From positions 1 to 55,735 of the forward strand of contig JALFAW010000088.1 in NCBI GenBank assembly GCA_022773305.1: 55,735 bases of DNA, given 5' to 3'. This DNA is from Spirochaetia bacterium. Lineage in GTDB: Bacteria > Spirochaetota > Spirochaetia > Treponematales > Treponemataceae. Shown here piece by piece: positions 17,231-27,558 of the stretch. A program made the translations under genes and the position numbers. The number at the start of each line of letters is the position of its first letter. Position 1 is the stretch's first letter. The notes beneath the pieces are model-generated. The model was not told where the DNA came from and did no database searches. It worked only from the letters and a program-made list of their open reading frames with translations.

Positions 17231-19378
17231 TTATTCCTTTTCAGATAAAATCTGATTTTCATTTTCCTGCTCATCTGCACTATGTAAATAATCACAATCT
17301 GGATTTATACAACTCTTGTAAGCACCATTTTTTTTGTCATATTTTTCCACAAGGAACCAGCCACATTTTGGGCAATACTGGTCAATTGGTTTAAAGTGAG
17401 AAATAAACGTACATTTTGGATAATTTGTACATCCAAAGAAAGATTTTCCTCGACCTTTTGTCTTGCGCTCAACAATATCTCCATTACAATCCTTACATGG
17501 ACATTTTGCAAGCGGAATTGATTTTGTGTTATGACATTCTGGAAATCCTGAACATGCAAGGAAAAATCCAAATCTTCCGAGTTTTTTAAGCATCGGTTTG
17601 CCACATTTATCACAAACTTCATCTGTCTTCTCATCAAGAAAACCTTTTATACTTTCCTGATGTTCCATTACATCATCAACATTTTTTTTGAATGGAGAAT
17701 AGAATTTTCCTATAACTTCATTCCAGACAAGTTCATCAGCTTCAACCTGGTCTAATTCTGTTTCTATCTTTGCAGTAAATTCTTCATTTATGACAGCAGG
17801 GAAGTTTTCCACAAGAATTTTGTTTATCATTCTTCCAAGTTGAGTAGGTACAAGTTGTTTATTTGATCTTGTAACGTAATAACGGTCAAGCAAAGTAGAA
17901 ATGATTGTTGCATAAGTTGAAGGACGGCCAATTCCTTTTTCTTCAAGCATTTTTACGATAGAAGCATCTGTATATCTTGCAGGTCCTTGTGTAAAATGCT
18001 GTTCCGGATGGAAATTATCTACGTCAACAGTTTCCCCTTCTTTTAGAGATGGCAATGCTGAAGTTTTTTCTTCTTTGGAAGCCAAAAGTTTTATAACTTT
18101 GTAAAATCCTTTGTCAACAATTTTACTTGCTGATACTCTGAAAGTTGCCTCATCTGCATTTATTTCAATTGAAGTAGTTTCCATTTTTGCATTATTCATT
18201 TGACTTGAAACAAAACGTTCCCATATTATTGAATAAAGTTTAAACTGATCATGTGTCAAGTTCTCTTTTATGCTTTCTGGAGTATATGAAACATAAGTTG
18301 GACGAATACCTTCATGGGCATCTTGAGCAGATTTCCCAACTGCATAATGTATTGGTTGTTCTGGTAACTCTGAAGGATAATTTTTTGACAGAAAATCGCG
18401 AACATCAGCTAAAGCAGTTTCAGAAATTCGAACAGAGTCTGTACGCATATATGTTATTAAACCCACATGATTTGAACCAATCTGAATTCCTTCATAAAGC
18501 TGCTGTGCAATTTGCATTGTTTTTCGTGAAGTAAAGCCAAGTTTATTTGCAGCATCCTGTTGCAGTTTCGAAGTTGTAAACGGAGGTTTTGGGCGCACAG
18601 TTTTTTCTGTAGTTTTTTTTGTCGCAACTTTACATTCACTTGATTTGATTTTTTCTATAATCTTTTTAACTTCGTCTTCTGATTTTAGCTCAGGTTTTTC
18701 ACCAGCATATTTTACAAGTTGTGCTGAAAATTTCGATTTTCCTTTCATAAAATCAGCATCGAGCGACCAATATTCTTCAGGCAGAAAATCTTCTACTTCT
18801 TTTTCTCGTTCACAAATAAGTCGCAAAGCTACAGACTGAACACGTCCTGCAGAAAGTCCATTTTTTACTTTCGACCACAAAAGTGGACTCAAATTGTATC
18901 CGACAAGTCTATCCAAAACTCGTCTTGCCTTCTGTGCATTTACTTTTGCTTCTACAATTTCTCCAGGATTTTTTACAGCCTCTGTGATTGCCTTTGGTGT
19001 AATTTCGTTAAAAACAATTCTGTTTATTTTAGCTTTTGTTTTATCTTTTAAAGCATTATTTAAATGCCATGCAATTGCTTCTCCTTCACGGTCATTATCG
19101 GATGCAAGCAGAACTGATTCAGACTTTTTTGCTTCCTTCTGCAATTCTTTTAAAAGTTTGGCTTTTCCTCTGACAGTGATATATTCTGGCTGAAAACCAT
19201 TTTCGACATCAATTGCCATTCTGGATTTTGGTAAGTCTATCAAATGTCCAACAGAAGCACGAACAATATATCCTGGTCCTAAGTATTTTTCAATTGTATG
19301 TGCTTTGGTTGGAGATTCAACAATCACCAAAGTCTGTTTTGCATTTTTGTCAGTGTTTTTTTTGTTTTTTTCAGCCAT
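17231..19378 (-). CDS. topA: DNA topoisomerase I
   Basis: Type IA topoisomerase that relaxes negative supercoils. 715 residues: TOPRIM domain with VIVESPTKAHTIEKYLG at the start and SDNDREGEAIAWHLN, the active-site tyrosine in GLITYMRTDSVRIS, and three C-terminal four-cysteine zinc-ribbon modules (CDKCGKP, CPCKDCNGD, CPKCGWF). AGGATAG precedes the ATG. Upstream is dprA with an 80-bp gap; downstream is glpK. Confidence 0.97.
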   Translation of the reverse strand: MAEKNKKNTDKNAKQTLVIVESPTKAHTIEKYLGPGYIVRASVGHLIDLPKSRMAIDVENGFQPEYITVRGKAKLLKELQKEAKKSESVLLASDNDREGEAIAWHLNNALKDKTKAKINRIVFNEITPKAITEAVKNPGEIVEAKVNAQKARRVLDRLVGYNLSPLLWSKVKNGLSAGRVQSVALRLICEREKEVEDFLPEEYWSLDADFMKGKSKFSAQLVKYAGEKPELKSEDEVKKIIEKIKSSECKVATKKTTEKTVRPKPPFTTSKLQQDAANKLGFTSRKTMQIAQQLYEGIQIGSNHVGLITYMRTDSVRISETALADVRDFLSKNYPSELPEQPIHYAVGKSAQDAHEGIRPTYVSYTPESIKENLTHDQFKLYSIIWERFVSSQMNNAKMETTSIEINADEATFRVSASKIVDKGFYKVIKLLASKEEKTSALPSLKEGETVDVDNFHPEQHFTQGPARYTDASIVKMLEEKGIGRPSTYATIISTLLDRYYVTRSNKQLVPTQLGRMINKILVENFPAVINEEFTAKIETELDQVEADELVWNEVIGKFYSPFKKNVDDVMEHQESIKGFLDEKTDEVCDKCGKPMLKKLGRFGFFLACSGFPECHNTKSIPLAKCPCKDCNGDIVERKTKGRGKSFFGCTNYPKCTFISHFKPIDQYCPKCGWFLVEKYDKKNGAYKSCINPDCDYLHSADEQENENQILSEKE

Positions 19379-19457
19379 ATTCTATCCTTAAAAATAAAGT
19401 CTTTCAGTATCATCCTTTTTTTCATAGAATGAAAACCGGTTTAAAAATCTGCAGAAA

Positions 19458-20519
19458 TTATACCGACTCAAACAATTCAGCCTGAACAATTTTTGCATTT
19501 CTTATTCCAGGTTCTTCATTCAAAACAGCACAAAAATCATCGAAATCTTCGATAACAGGAGCGCCCTCTTCCAAAAACTTTTGCACAGTATTTTCTAGTT
19601 TATATTTGCTTGCGGTTCCTTGAGAAAACTTCTTAAGCAAATCTTTTTTTACGATATCAGACATCTTCAATGCCATTTCGCTAAAACAAGCTTTATGTAG
19701 AAATACTTCCCTTCCATATTCCAATGCAAAATCTGCAGTTATAAGAGAACCGCTTCCATTGGGAGCTTCAATTACCACTGTAGATTCTGACAAACCTGCA
19801 ATAATTCTATTTCTTGCAACAAAATGCCAGTTTGCAATATTCATTTTAGGTTCATATTCACTTATAATGCATCCACCAGTTTTTAAAATCATCTGAGCAA
19901 GCTGTTTATGCCTGTATGGAACAATTTCATCAATTCCGCTTGGTAACACAGCAATTGTGTGTCCTAAATTTTTCGAAATCTCTTCGTCATCCAAAAAATC
20001 AAAATATGCATCTACGGAACCTTTGTGTGCATATCCATCTGCCCCATAAGCAAGTCCACTAACAACACAGTATCCATTTTTTGCTGCCTGATAAGCAAAA
20101 TCCCAAGCACTATCTCTTCCCTGTGCAGAAAGTTTCCTGGTTCCTACAACAGAAACATATTTTCTTCTATTTAATAATTCTGCATTTCCACGACAAAACA
20201 AAAGTAAAGGCGGATCTGAAATCTGCTTTAACAAAAAAGGATAATTTTCATCTAAATTTAAAATTATCCTAATATTGAGAAATTTGCAATATTCTAATGT
20301 AATTTTTGCCATGCGAAGATTATCTTTTCCATTCCAAATCGCTTTTTCTGAAATCTGGCGATGAATCATTTTTGAAATTTCTTCTTTGGACAGTAAAGAC
20401 AGTGTAGTATAATCGTCCAATTTTTTTAATAGCATCTCTTTTTCAAAGAACGACAAAAAAGTGATTCTATGCAAACACAAATAAAAAAGAATTATATCTT
20501 CATTTTGAATATTGTGCAT
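19458..20519 (-). CDS. dprA: DNA-processing protein DprA (Smf)
   Basis: 353 residues. The central Rossmann-like DprA domain shows YVSVVGTRKLSAQGRD, VVSGLAYGADGYAH, VLPSGIDEIVPYRH and GSGSLITADFALEYGREVF. DprA binds incoming single-stranded DNA and loads RecA; many non-competent bacteria retain it. An N-terminal helical region precedes the core and a short variable C-terminal tail follows. It overlaps the upstream TPR gene by 20 bp, with AAGGAG inside that gene, so the two are translationally coupled. Confidence 0.93.
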   Translation of the reverse strand: MHNIQNEDIILFYLCLHRITFLSFFEKEMLLKKLDDYTTLSLLSKEEISKMIHRQISEKAIWNGKDNLRMAKITLEYCKFLNIRIILNLDENYPFLLKQISDPPLLLFCRGNAELLNRRKYVSVVGTRKLSAQGRDSAWDFAYQAAKNGYCVVSGLAYGADGYAHKGSVDAYFDFLDDEEISKNLGHTIAVLPSGIDEIVPYRHKQLAQMILKTGGCIISEYEPKMNIANWHFVARNRIIAGLSESTVVIEAPNGSGSLITADFALEYGREVFLHKACFSEMALKMSDIVKKDLLKKFSQGTASKYKLENTVQKFLEEGAPVIEDFDDFCAVLNEEPGIRNAKIVQAELFESV

Positions 20520-21237
20520 TTAAAACTTTCTCCTTATTTTCTAATGCAATTTTTTTTGTTTCCTGTGATTTTGTTGTGTTTATTATTTTATCATACATTT
20601 CTGTGGATTTGTCAAATTCATAACACGAATAATATGCACGAGCTAGAACAAACATAGCATCAATATTTCTAGTATCTATTTCAATGGCTTTTTCAAGATA
20701 AGGAATTGCTTTCTGGCTTTCATCCAATTCAAAAACATAAAGCACACCAATTCCATACAAAGCTCTGACATATCTGTCTTCTATTGAAATTGCTCTCAGA
20801 TAAGCTTCTTCTGCAAGTTTTAAATAATTATATTTCTGCTGAGTATTTCCAGTTCCACCAAAATCTAAAGCAGCATGAGACATATATCCTGCACAAACAC
20901 CAACATAATAATATAAATTTTGATTATCAGGATAATATTTTAAAGCTTCTTGAAAACATTTTAATGCTTCCCCATACATTTTCTGATCAAGATATCTTGT
21001 TCCAAGAATCTTATACCAGATTCCAACCTGACCTACAGCCATCTGAACATCAGCGGCACGTTCTCCATATTTTTTTATTGCATCTTTGAGTTCATCTATT
21101 GTTGTTGGATTTGAAACACCTTCTTCAAGTTTCTGATAACGAAGAATTTTTTTATTTGAAACTTCACAGGAAACAAAAACTGTAATAACTGCTGAAAACC
21201 CCAAAATTATAATTATTTTATGCATAATACTTTTCAT
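20500..21237 (-). CDS. TPR-repeat lipoprotein
   Basis: 245 residues from the ATG at 21237, which follows AGGGGG; the track start (21261) is eight codons too early. N-terminal signal peptide MKSIMHKIIIILGFSAVITV ends in a lipobox-like FVSC, so the protein is probably a lipoprotein. At least four tetratricopeptide repeats follow (MYGEALKCFQEALKYYPDNQ, AEEAYLRAISIEDRYVRALY, AIPYLEKAIEIDTRNIDAMF). TPR proteins act as scaffolds; no partner is identified. Sits between xerD and dprA, as a TPR-like gene does in other treponemes as far as I recall. Confidence 0.8.
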   Translation of the reverse strand: MKSIMHKIIIILGFSAVITVFVSCEVSNKKILRYQKLEEGVSNPTTIDELKDAIKKYGERAADVQMAVGQVGIWYKILGTRYLDQKMYGEALKCFQEALKYYPDNQNLYYYVGVCAGYMSHAALDFGGTGNTQQKYNYLKLAEEAYLRAISIEDRYVRALYGIGVLYVFELDESQKAIPYLEKAIEIDTRNIDAMFVLARAYYSCYEFDKSTEMYDKIINTTKSQETKKIALENKEKVLNAQYSK

Positions 21238-21401
21238 TTTGTCCCCCTTTTCACAAATCAATTTTTGTCAAAACATAAATACAATATATAATATACAAAA
21301 TATAAGTTTATTTTTCTACAAATTTTTACTTATTTTAAATAAATATTTTTTACATTTTTTTCAATCACTTTTTTTATCTTTGCATGAAGTGTAAAAAAAA
21401 T

Positions 21402-22301
21402 CTATAAATCCTGCATCTTTGCAGATTCAAAATATTTTTCATGAGCTTTTTCAAGCTGGTCGTCTGTCACATGTGTGTAAATTGTAGTTGTACTCAAATC
21501 ACTATGTCCCAAAAGTTCCTGCACAGAACGCAAGTCTGCACCACCAGACAACAAATGCGTTGCAAACGAATGACGAAGAGTGTGCACTTTTGCATCTACT
21601 CCAGACAATGCTTCCAGTTCCTTAAACCTTTTCCAAACACCTTTTCTTGAAATCGGTTCCCCTTTATAATTCACAAAAAGCTGTGGAACATTTCTTCCTT
21701 TTGTCAGAGAAGGGCGCACTTCTTCCAAATAAATTTTGATTTTTTCAAATGCACGTTCACCAAAAGGAACAATTCTCTCTTTATCACCTTTTCCACGCAC
21801 AAGAATCAACTTTTCTTCCAGATGAACGTTTGCAATCAAAAGACTGCACGCTTCGCTAATCCTTAAACCACAAGAATAAATCAGTTCAAACAGTGCATCA
21901 TCCCGAATACCAGAAGCAGTCTTTGTATCTATTACACTTAAAAGATTATCAACTTGCTCTACAGAAAGCACTTTAGGAATTTTTTTTGAAGCTCTTGGTT
22001 TTTCAAGCAGTAATGTAATGTTTTCTTCCCAAAAACTTTTTCGCACAAGAAAATCACCAAAAGCTCGAAGAGCTGAAATATCTTTTGCAATTGTCAGTTC
22101 ACTCACACCCTCTTCTTGTCTTTTTATCAAAAAAAGAATTAAATCTTGAGTAGAAACAGCACGTAACTTAATTTTTTCTTTAACCAGAAAATTCAAAAAC
22201 TCTTCTACAGAAATTTTATAAGTCATTGCAGTTTGTTCTGAATCTCTTTTGACAAGAATCAAATCTGAATAAAACTGATTCAAAATTTCAAGGACAGTCA
22301 T
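21402..22301 (-). CDS. xerD: Tyrosine recombinase XerD
   Basis: 299 residues with Arg147 (SCGLRISEA), Lys171 (GKGDKER), His240 and Arg243 (HTLRHSFA), His266 (GHSDLS) and Tyr275 (IYTHVT). Full SAM-like N-domain. Size fits XerD (298 in E. coli) and the motif LSGGADLRSVQELLGHSDLS is XerD-like. Acts with XerC and FtsK at dif. It follows ftsZ by 27 bp, coupling dimer resolution to the division operon. The 21238-21401 gap upstream of the TPR gene is AT-rich with no feature seen. Confidence 0.92.
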   Translation of the reverse strand: MTVLEILNQFYSDLILVKRDSEQTAMTYKISVEEFLNFLVKEKIKLRAVSTQDLILFLIKRQEEGVSELTIAKDISALRAFGDFLVRKSFWEENITLLLEKPRASKKIPKVLSVEQVDNLLSVIDTKTASGIRDDALFELIYSCGLRISEACSLLIANVHLEEKLILVRGKGDKERIVPFGERAFEKIKIYLEEVRPSLTKGRNVPQLFVNYKGEPISRKGVWKRFKELEALSGVDAKVHTLRHSFATHLLSGGADLRSVQELLGHSDLSTTTIYTHVTDDQLEKAHEKYFESAKMQDL

Positions 22302-22328
22302 TTTTCACCTATTTTCAATTAAAAAAAG

Positions 22329-23828
22329 TTAATCATCTGACAGCTTGATTGAACGACTAAATTCTGGTTTTCTCCAGATTGCTGGCTGATTGATATCCGC
22401 TTCGTTTGGAACAAAACCAGCTGGAGGTGTAAATGATTTATAATTTGGCTGAGCAAAACTTCCATCTGAATTGCTTTTTTCATTAGGATATTCAGAATCA
22501 AAAAGTTCCTGACCAAAATTTTCTGCTCCCTTGTTTTTTTTATTTACGTTTTGGAGATTGTGTCCATTTTGATTTTGAATAGAAGATTGCCCTTCACTAT
22601 TATGTCTTTCATTCTGTGAATTGTGACTGTTATTTGATAAATCTTTTTTTGAAATAAAATCTCCACCTAAATCATTCATCGCTCTATTTTGTCCACGTGA
22701 AACACTATTCAAAATATTTTCAAATTCTGAAGCACTTACTACATTTTCTGGAAGCTTCTTAGGTTTTGCTATTTCAACTATTTTTGTTGCTTCTTCAGTT
22801 TCTTTTATTTCATTTTGAGATTTTTCAAAACCAGTTGCTATTACAGTTACACTGATTTTTCCTTCAAGTTCTGGCTGGGTAACTTGACCCCAGAACATAT
22901 TATATTCTTTGTCAGCAGAAGCAGTAACAATTTTACAGATTTCACCTACTTCTTTTAGAGTAATTTCTTCTGAACCACAAATATTTACAAGAAGATTTTT
23001 TGCACCATCAATTTTTGAATCTTCAAGCATTGGATTATTAATAGCATTATAAGCTGCATCGGTTGCCCTATTTTCACCTTCACCAATACCAATTCCAAAA
23101 ATAGCATTTCCCTGACCAGCCATAGCATTTCTCACATCAGCAAAGTCTGTATTTACATCTCCAGGATTTGTAATTATATTTGAAATACCTTCAACGCCTT
23201 GACATAAAACTTCATCTGCTTTCCTAAAAGATTCTTTTACAGTGAGATTTTTATCAATATTTTTAAAAAGCTGTTCATTTGGAATCACAATCAAAGAATC
23301 AACTTGTTCATGCAAACGTTCAAGTCCTTCTTTTGCCTGACGCATTCTGACATTACCTTCGAATTCAAAAGGAGTTGTTACAACTGCAACAGTAAGACAT
23401 CCAAGTTCTTTTGCAATTTTTGCAACAACAGGAGCAGAACCAGTCCCAGTTCCACCACCCATTCCTGCAGTAATAAAAACCATATCTGCACCACGTAAAG
23501 TGTTTGTGATTAATTCTTTATCCTCTTCTGCAGCTTGTTCACCAATAGAAGGTCTACCACCAGCTCCTAATCCTTTTGTAACTTTTTGTCCGATTGCAAG
23601 TCTAGTAGGAGCTCGAGAACGATTTAATGCCTGTAAATCTGTATTCAAAACGATAAATTCAACATTACTCAATTCACGAGAAATCATTCGGTTTACGGCA
23701 TTTGACCCACCTCCACCGCATCCAACTACTTTTATAACAGTAGGATTTCCTCTCAAATCATCATTGTAATCATTTGAATCAACATACGAATCATCATCAT
23801 TTACTATAGAAATTCCCAAACCACCCAT
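22329..23828 (-). CDS. ftsZ: Cell division GTPase FtsZ
   Basis: The start is the ATG at 23828 after GGGAGG, 21 codons inside the track ORF, giving 499 residues. Tubulin signature GGGTGTGS at 124-131 and T7 loop [16 protein letters not shown] are intact. FtsZ polymerises at midcell to direct septation. There is an acidic N-terminal extension of about 30 residues and a long Asn/Ser/Gln-rich C-terminal linker (about 385-480), ending in a conserved-peptide-like [16 protein letters not shown] that should bind FtsA. A mosaic repeat separates it from ftsA. Confidence 0.98.
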   Translation of the reverse strand: MGGLGISIVNDDDSYVDSNDYNDDLRGNPTVIKVVGCGGGGSNAVNRMISRELSNVEFIVLNTDLQALNRSRAPTRLAIGQKVTKGLGAGGRPSIGEQAAEEDKELITNTLRGADMVFITAGMGGGTGTGSAPVVAKIAKELGCLTVAVVTTPFEFEGNVRMRQAKEGLERLHEQVDSLIVIPNEQLFKNIDKNLTVKESFRKADEVLCQGVEGISNIITNPGDVNTDFADVRNAMAGQGNAIFGIGIGEGENRATDAAYNAINNPMLEDSKIDGAKNLLVNICGSEEITLKEVGEICKIVTASADKEYNMFWGQVTQPELEGKISVTVIATGFEKSQNEIKETEEATKIVEIAKPKKLPENVVSASEFENILNSVSRGQNRAMNDLGGDFISKKDLSNNSHNSQNERHNSEGQSSIQNQNGHNLQNVNKKNKGAENFGQELFDSEYPNEKSNSDGSFAQPNYKSFTPPAGFVPNEADINQPAIWRKPEFSRSIKLSDD

Positions 23829-23938
23829 AATTTCCTCCCATAGAATTACCATATTAGTAAAACTTAAACAGATTTTGAACCTGCTAAGCAAACCTTATAA
23901 AAGATTAAATAAATTTCGAATTCTGATTCATTAAATTC

Positions 23939-24085
23939 AGGGTGGCTTTTTGCTTCGCAAAAAACAGGCTATCCGGGGTTTCGCTATCGCTCCAGCCGCT
24001 TCCCTCGCTCCGCTCAGTCCAGTGGCCGCCTTCGGCGCCCCTACTATCCTTGCCACGGTTTAAAACCAAAAACTCGAAATAAATC
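23939..24085 (-). repeat. Mosaic hairpin repeat, copy R2
   Basis: Reverse-oriented copy between ftsA and ftsZ. Minus strand reads a diverged head (TCGAGTTTTTGGTTTTAAAC), then ACCGTGGCAAGG, a middle with CGCC-GAA-GGCG (24037-24027), a GCGATAGC stem, and the tail TTTTTGC-GAA-GCAAAAA ending GCCACCCT. The first stem differs from R1 on both arms while staying paired. It lies in the sense direction of the division operon and would be transcribed with it. Confidence 0.85.
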
Positions 24086-24100
24086 TAAATATCTTAATTT

Positions 24101-25375
24101 CTAAAATAATTTTTTTATCATTGATTTAAAAAATCCATCCCCACCTTTTTTTGTTACTTTCTTTCCAGTTGACCTTTTTTTTATTCTTTTAGAATCACTT
24201 TTTTGAAGCACTGACTGATAAGAAACAACAAGTCCAATCGCAGTTGCAAAATCAGGTTTTCTATAATCTTCTTCAATGCCCCCAAGACTATCAGGATAAC
24301 CTATTCTGACAGATGAAGTTTTAAAAACATACTGTGCAAGATCTACAACACCATCCATATTTGCACCACCACCAGTCAAAATAATATTCCCAGAAAGTTG
24401 CTTAATCGAATCTTTTGTATTTTTAACTACAACATTTTTTACCATAACAAAAATCTGTTCCATTCTAGCCTGTATTATCTGACAAATCTGAGATTGTTTT
24501 GTAATATCAGGTGATTTTCCACCAACCCCTGGTAAAATAACCTCTAGATCATTTTCTGGATTTATGTTAGGAAGCCAACAACAACCTGATTCAATTTTGA
24601 TTTTTTCCGCAGCTTGAGTTGTAATACCAGTAACAATTGCTATATCGTTTGTAACAAGATTGCCACCAACTGGAATTGACGCTGTACTAATTGGTGCTCC
24701 CTTAAAAAGAACAAGAACATCTGTTGTTCCAGCCCCCAAATCAATAAGGATTGATCCTAATTCCATTTCATCTTGATGACAAACAGAATGTGTCTGAGCC
24801 AAAGTCTTGAGCATCACTCCTTCAAGAAAATAATCTGCACGAGAAATACAGGAACGTAAATTCTGAATAATAGATTTTGATACAGTTACTATATGCACTT
24901 CAGCTTCAAGTCTAGTTCCCATTCTGTGAATTGGATCTGTAATACCACTCACACCATCTACAATAAAATTCTGTGGAATAACGTGAAGTTTTTCTTTATC
25001 ATCTGAAACTTTAATTGCAGTTGCACTATCAATAACTCGCTGAATATCAGCTGGTCCAATTTCCTTTGTAGATTTATTTGTGCTAGAAACAGGAACAACA
25101 CCTTTTGAATTCTGGCTTTCAATCAACTCGCCACCTACAGCCGTCACCACAGATTCAACTGTAGTTCCAGCATTTTGTTCCACAGCATCTATTGCTTCTT
25201 TGATTGCATTTTTTGCATCTTCTATGTTTACGATTACACCGTTTCTTAAACCTGCTGATTTTTTTTGAGCTGTTCCAGTGATTACCATTTTATTAGTTTC
25301 AGGATCAATTTCTCCAATGGCAACACGAATTACGCTTGTTCCAATATCAAGACCAACAATTTTATTCTCTGTCAT
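24101..25375 (-). CDS. ftsA: Cell division protein FtsA
   Basis: 424-residue actin-like ATPase that anchors FtsZ to the membrane. Phosphate-1 motif VGLDIGTSVIRVAIGE, phosphate-2 LGSILIDLGAGTTDVLVL, adenosine motif NIILTGGGANMDG. The C-terminus ends in a basic amphipathic segment (GGDGFFKSMIKKLF), the membrane-targeting helix. GAGGAAG precedes the ATG. It is about 100 bp downstream of ftsQ. Confidence 0.97.
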   Translation of the reverse strand: MTENKIVGLDIGTSVIRVAIGEIDPETNKMVITGTAQKKSAGLRNGVIVNIEDAKNAIKEAIDAVEQNAGTTVESVVTAVGGELIESQNSKGVVPVSSTNKSTKEIGPADIQRVIDSATAIKVSDDKEKLHVIPQNFIVDGVSGITDPIHRMGTRLEAEVHIVTVSKSIIQNLRSCISRADYFLEGVMLKTLAQTHSVCHQDEMELGSILIDLGAGTTDVLVLFKGAPISTASIPVGGNLVTNDIAIVTGITTQAAEKIKIESGCCWLPNINPENDLEVILPGVGGKSPDITKQSQICQIIQARMEQIFVMVKNVVVKNTKDSIKQLSGNIILTGGGANMDGVVDLAQYVFKTSSVRIGYPDSLGGIEEDYRKPDFATAIGLVVSYQSVLQKSDSKRIKKRSTGKKVTKKGGDGFFKSMIKKLF

Positions 25376-25477
25376 AATACTTCCTCAAAAATCATATTTG
25401 CATCAGATTTCAACAAAACACTTTTGCTTTTCCATAATTTATTTCTTCTGGAAAAGACTTTTCATTCTATAATAATA

Positions 25478-26362
25478 TCAATTATTTAAAATAATTTCAT
25501 CATTTTTTACTTGATTTTTAGTTCGATAAGAAACAGAACCATACCTTAAATCAATTTCGCAAACATCAGAACCAAGTTGTTTGACAACATCAAGAACAAC
25601 CATCATATATTTTAACGCTTCTTCATTCAAAGAACGATCAGTTAACACTTTTATATGAGACTGTGAAGGAATTAACGCAAGTTCGTAATTTCCAAACTCT
25701 TTGGGTTGAACACAAATTTCGGAAATTCCAGCAAAATAGGATTGAGGAAGTTCACTGATTTTTGTAATCTGATCAATCAAAGGTCTATATTTAGCTGGAA
25801 TTCTCATTCCCTGAGCAAGATATTCAATCGGAAGTCCTGAAATAATCGGAACTTTATTTGAATCAACATTTAATCCTTTTTTTCCTTCAAAAATTACTCC
25901 ATTTTTGTCAATCTGCATTGCAATTGTATCATCTTTTGTTGACACAAATGTAAGTGCAACAGGTTCTCTTTCTACAATATTAATAAATACTTTATCAGGA
26001 AATTTTTTTTCCACAATAACACTTTCAATTTCTGGATTAGAAGAAATGAGTGCATTTGCCTTTTCTACATCAAAAGTATGCCAATTATCATTACACATTG
26101 GAAGAATCATCTGCCCTATATCCTGTGCAGTAAATTTATTCTGTCCAGAAACAGTAATCTTAGGGCTAGAAAAACCAGGCATGATAACTTTATAGTAAAA
26201 AAACTCCCCAGCCAAAACAAGACACAAAAACACAAATACAACTTTAATGATTTTGATTTTCTTTTCAGTTTTTTCAGATGAACTACTGCTATTTATATCA
26301 GAACTGAGAAAATAATCTTTATCTAGATATTCATCCGATGTTAATACACTAATATCACTCAT
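25478..26362 (-). CDS. ftsQ: Cell division protein FtsQ/DivIB
   Basis: 294 residues: acidic cytoplasmic N-terminus, one membrane segment (IKVVFVFLCLVLAGEFFYY, about 41-59), then a POTRA domain beginning KITVSGQNKFTAQDIGQMI and a beta domain with VFINIVEREPVALTF. FtsQ links early FtsZ/FtsA to FtsL and FtsI/FtsW in the divisome. 14 bp after ftsW. FtsQ sequences drift quickly; the call rests on topology, POTRA motif and position. Confidence 0.9.
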   Translation of the reverse strand: MSDISVLTSDEYLDKDYFLSSDINSSSSSEKTEKKIKIIKVVFVFLCLVLAGEFFYYKVIMPGFSSPKITVSGQNKFTAQDIGQMILPMCNDNWHTFDVEKANALISSNPEIESVIVEKKFPDKVFINIVEREPVALTFVSTKDDTIAMQIDKNGVIFEGKKGLNVDSNKVPIISGLPIEYLAQGMRIPAKYRPLIDQITKISELPQSYFAGISEICVQPKEFGNYELALIPSQSHIKVLTDRSLNEEALKYMMVVLDVVKQLGSDVCEIDLRYGSVSYRTKNQVKNDEIILNN

Positions 26363-26376
26363 AATCTACCTACTTT

Positions 26377-27558
26377 TTATGATAAGTACGAAAAATCTTC
26401 TAAACTTACTTCATCGAATTCAGAAATATTTTCAATACTTTCTTCTCCTCTTGATGTATTTAAAATAAAACCACACATTGCAAGTGTTATTATTATCGAA
26501 GAACCTCCAAGTGAAAAAAAAGGTAAAGGAATTCCTGTTGACGGCAATAATCCACATACAACCATAATATTCACCATTGATTGCATAAAAATTACAGAAA
26601 CACAACCAAACCCTGCATAAGACGAAAATCTATCCCCGCAATTTATAGCACTTTTATATCCCCGCCATGCAAAAAATAAAAGCAAAATGATGTAAGCAAT
26701 TACACCTACAAATCCCATTGCTTCAGCCCATCCAGCAAAAATATAGTCAGCCTGATTTTCTGGAATAGAATTTATTTTTACAAGACCAGAACCTATTCCA
26801 CTACCCCATATTCCACCTGAACTAATTGCATTTTTTGCCGCTCTAGCCTGATAATTAAGTGTAGAATTAAACTGATCAGGATGAAGCCATCCTAAAATTC
26901 GCTTAATTCTATATTTTTCTAAAAACATTGCTATAAGACCTGTTGGAATTGCCAAAATAGAAAAAGGTATAATCCATAATAATTTCTGTCCAGCCACAAA
27001 AAATAGCAAAATTCCTATCAAAAGGATAAAGAGACTTGTTGACATATCTTTTTGCAAAATCACAACGCCCACAAAAACAACAAGAATAATCACACTTGGT
27101 AAAAGATTCTTTTCATCTGGATTTTCAAGGCGTTCCTGTTTATCAAAATAATTTGCCAAAAATAATACAACTGCAAACTTCACAAGTTCCGATGGTTGAA
27201 AACTAAAATTTCCAGGCATTTTTAACCATCTTCTAGCTCCATTTTTTTCGATTGAAAGAGGTTTTATAAAAGTTAAAAGGCATAATACAAAAGAAACAAT
27301 CACAATAATTCCGATAAATCTCCTTATCACTTTTATATCAGTAAATAAAAATACAAAAAAAAGTACAAAACCAATTGCCGATGAAATTAATTGTCTTTTT
27401 ACATATCCAAACGAATTATTACTAAAATGATTTTTAGTACAAGCAAATAAAGTAAAGATTCCAAGTCCCCACAAAAGCAAAATAGAAACGACTAGCCACA
27501 TATCAACTTTATGGTAATTTTCCGAGGGCTTTTTCGCATAAAAATTAAACTCGCTCAC
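26377..27558 (-). CDS. ftsW: Peptidoglycan glycosyltransferase FtsW (SEDS family)
   Basis: 393 residues, ten predicted membrane segments, with SEDS landmarks: RRWLKMPGNFSFQPSELVKF, FILLIGILLFFVAGQKLLW, and the C-terminal GLLPSTGIPLPFFSLGGSS. FtsW polymerises lipid II glycan at the septum with a class B penicillin-binding protein. It begins with GTG, whose GTGA overlaps the murF stop by 4 bp, with GGGGG upstream. Whether it is FtsW or RodA is settled by its place in the division cluster. Confidence 0.95.
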   Translation of the reverse strand: MSEFNFYAKKPSENYHKVDMWLVVSILLLWGLGIFTLFACTKNHFSNNSFGYVKRQLISSAIGFVLFFVFLFTDIKVIRRFIGIIVIVSFVLCLLTFIKPLSIEKNGARRWLKMPGNFSFQPSELVKFAVVLFLANYFDKQERLENPDEKNLLPSVIILVVFVGVVILQKDMSTSLFILLIGILLFFVAGQKLLWIIPFSILAIPTGLIAMFLEKYRIKRILGWLHPDQFNSTLNYQARAAKNAISSGGIWGSGIGSGLVKINSIPENQADYIFAGWAEAMGFVGVIAYIILLLFFAWRGYKSAINCGDRFSSYAGFGCVSVIFMQSMVNIMVVCGLLPSTGIPLPFFSLGGSSIIITLAMCGFILNTSRGEESIENISEFDEVSLEDFSYLS

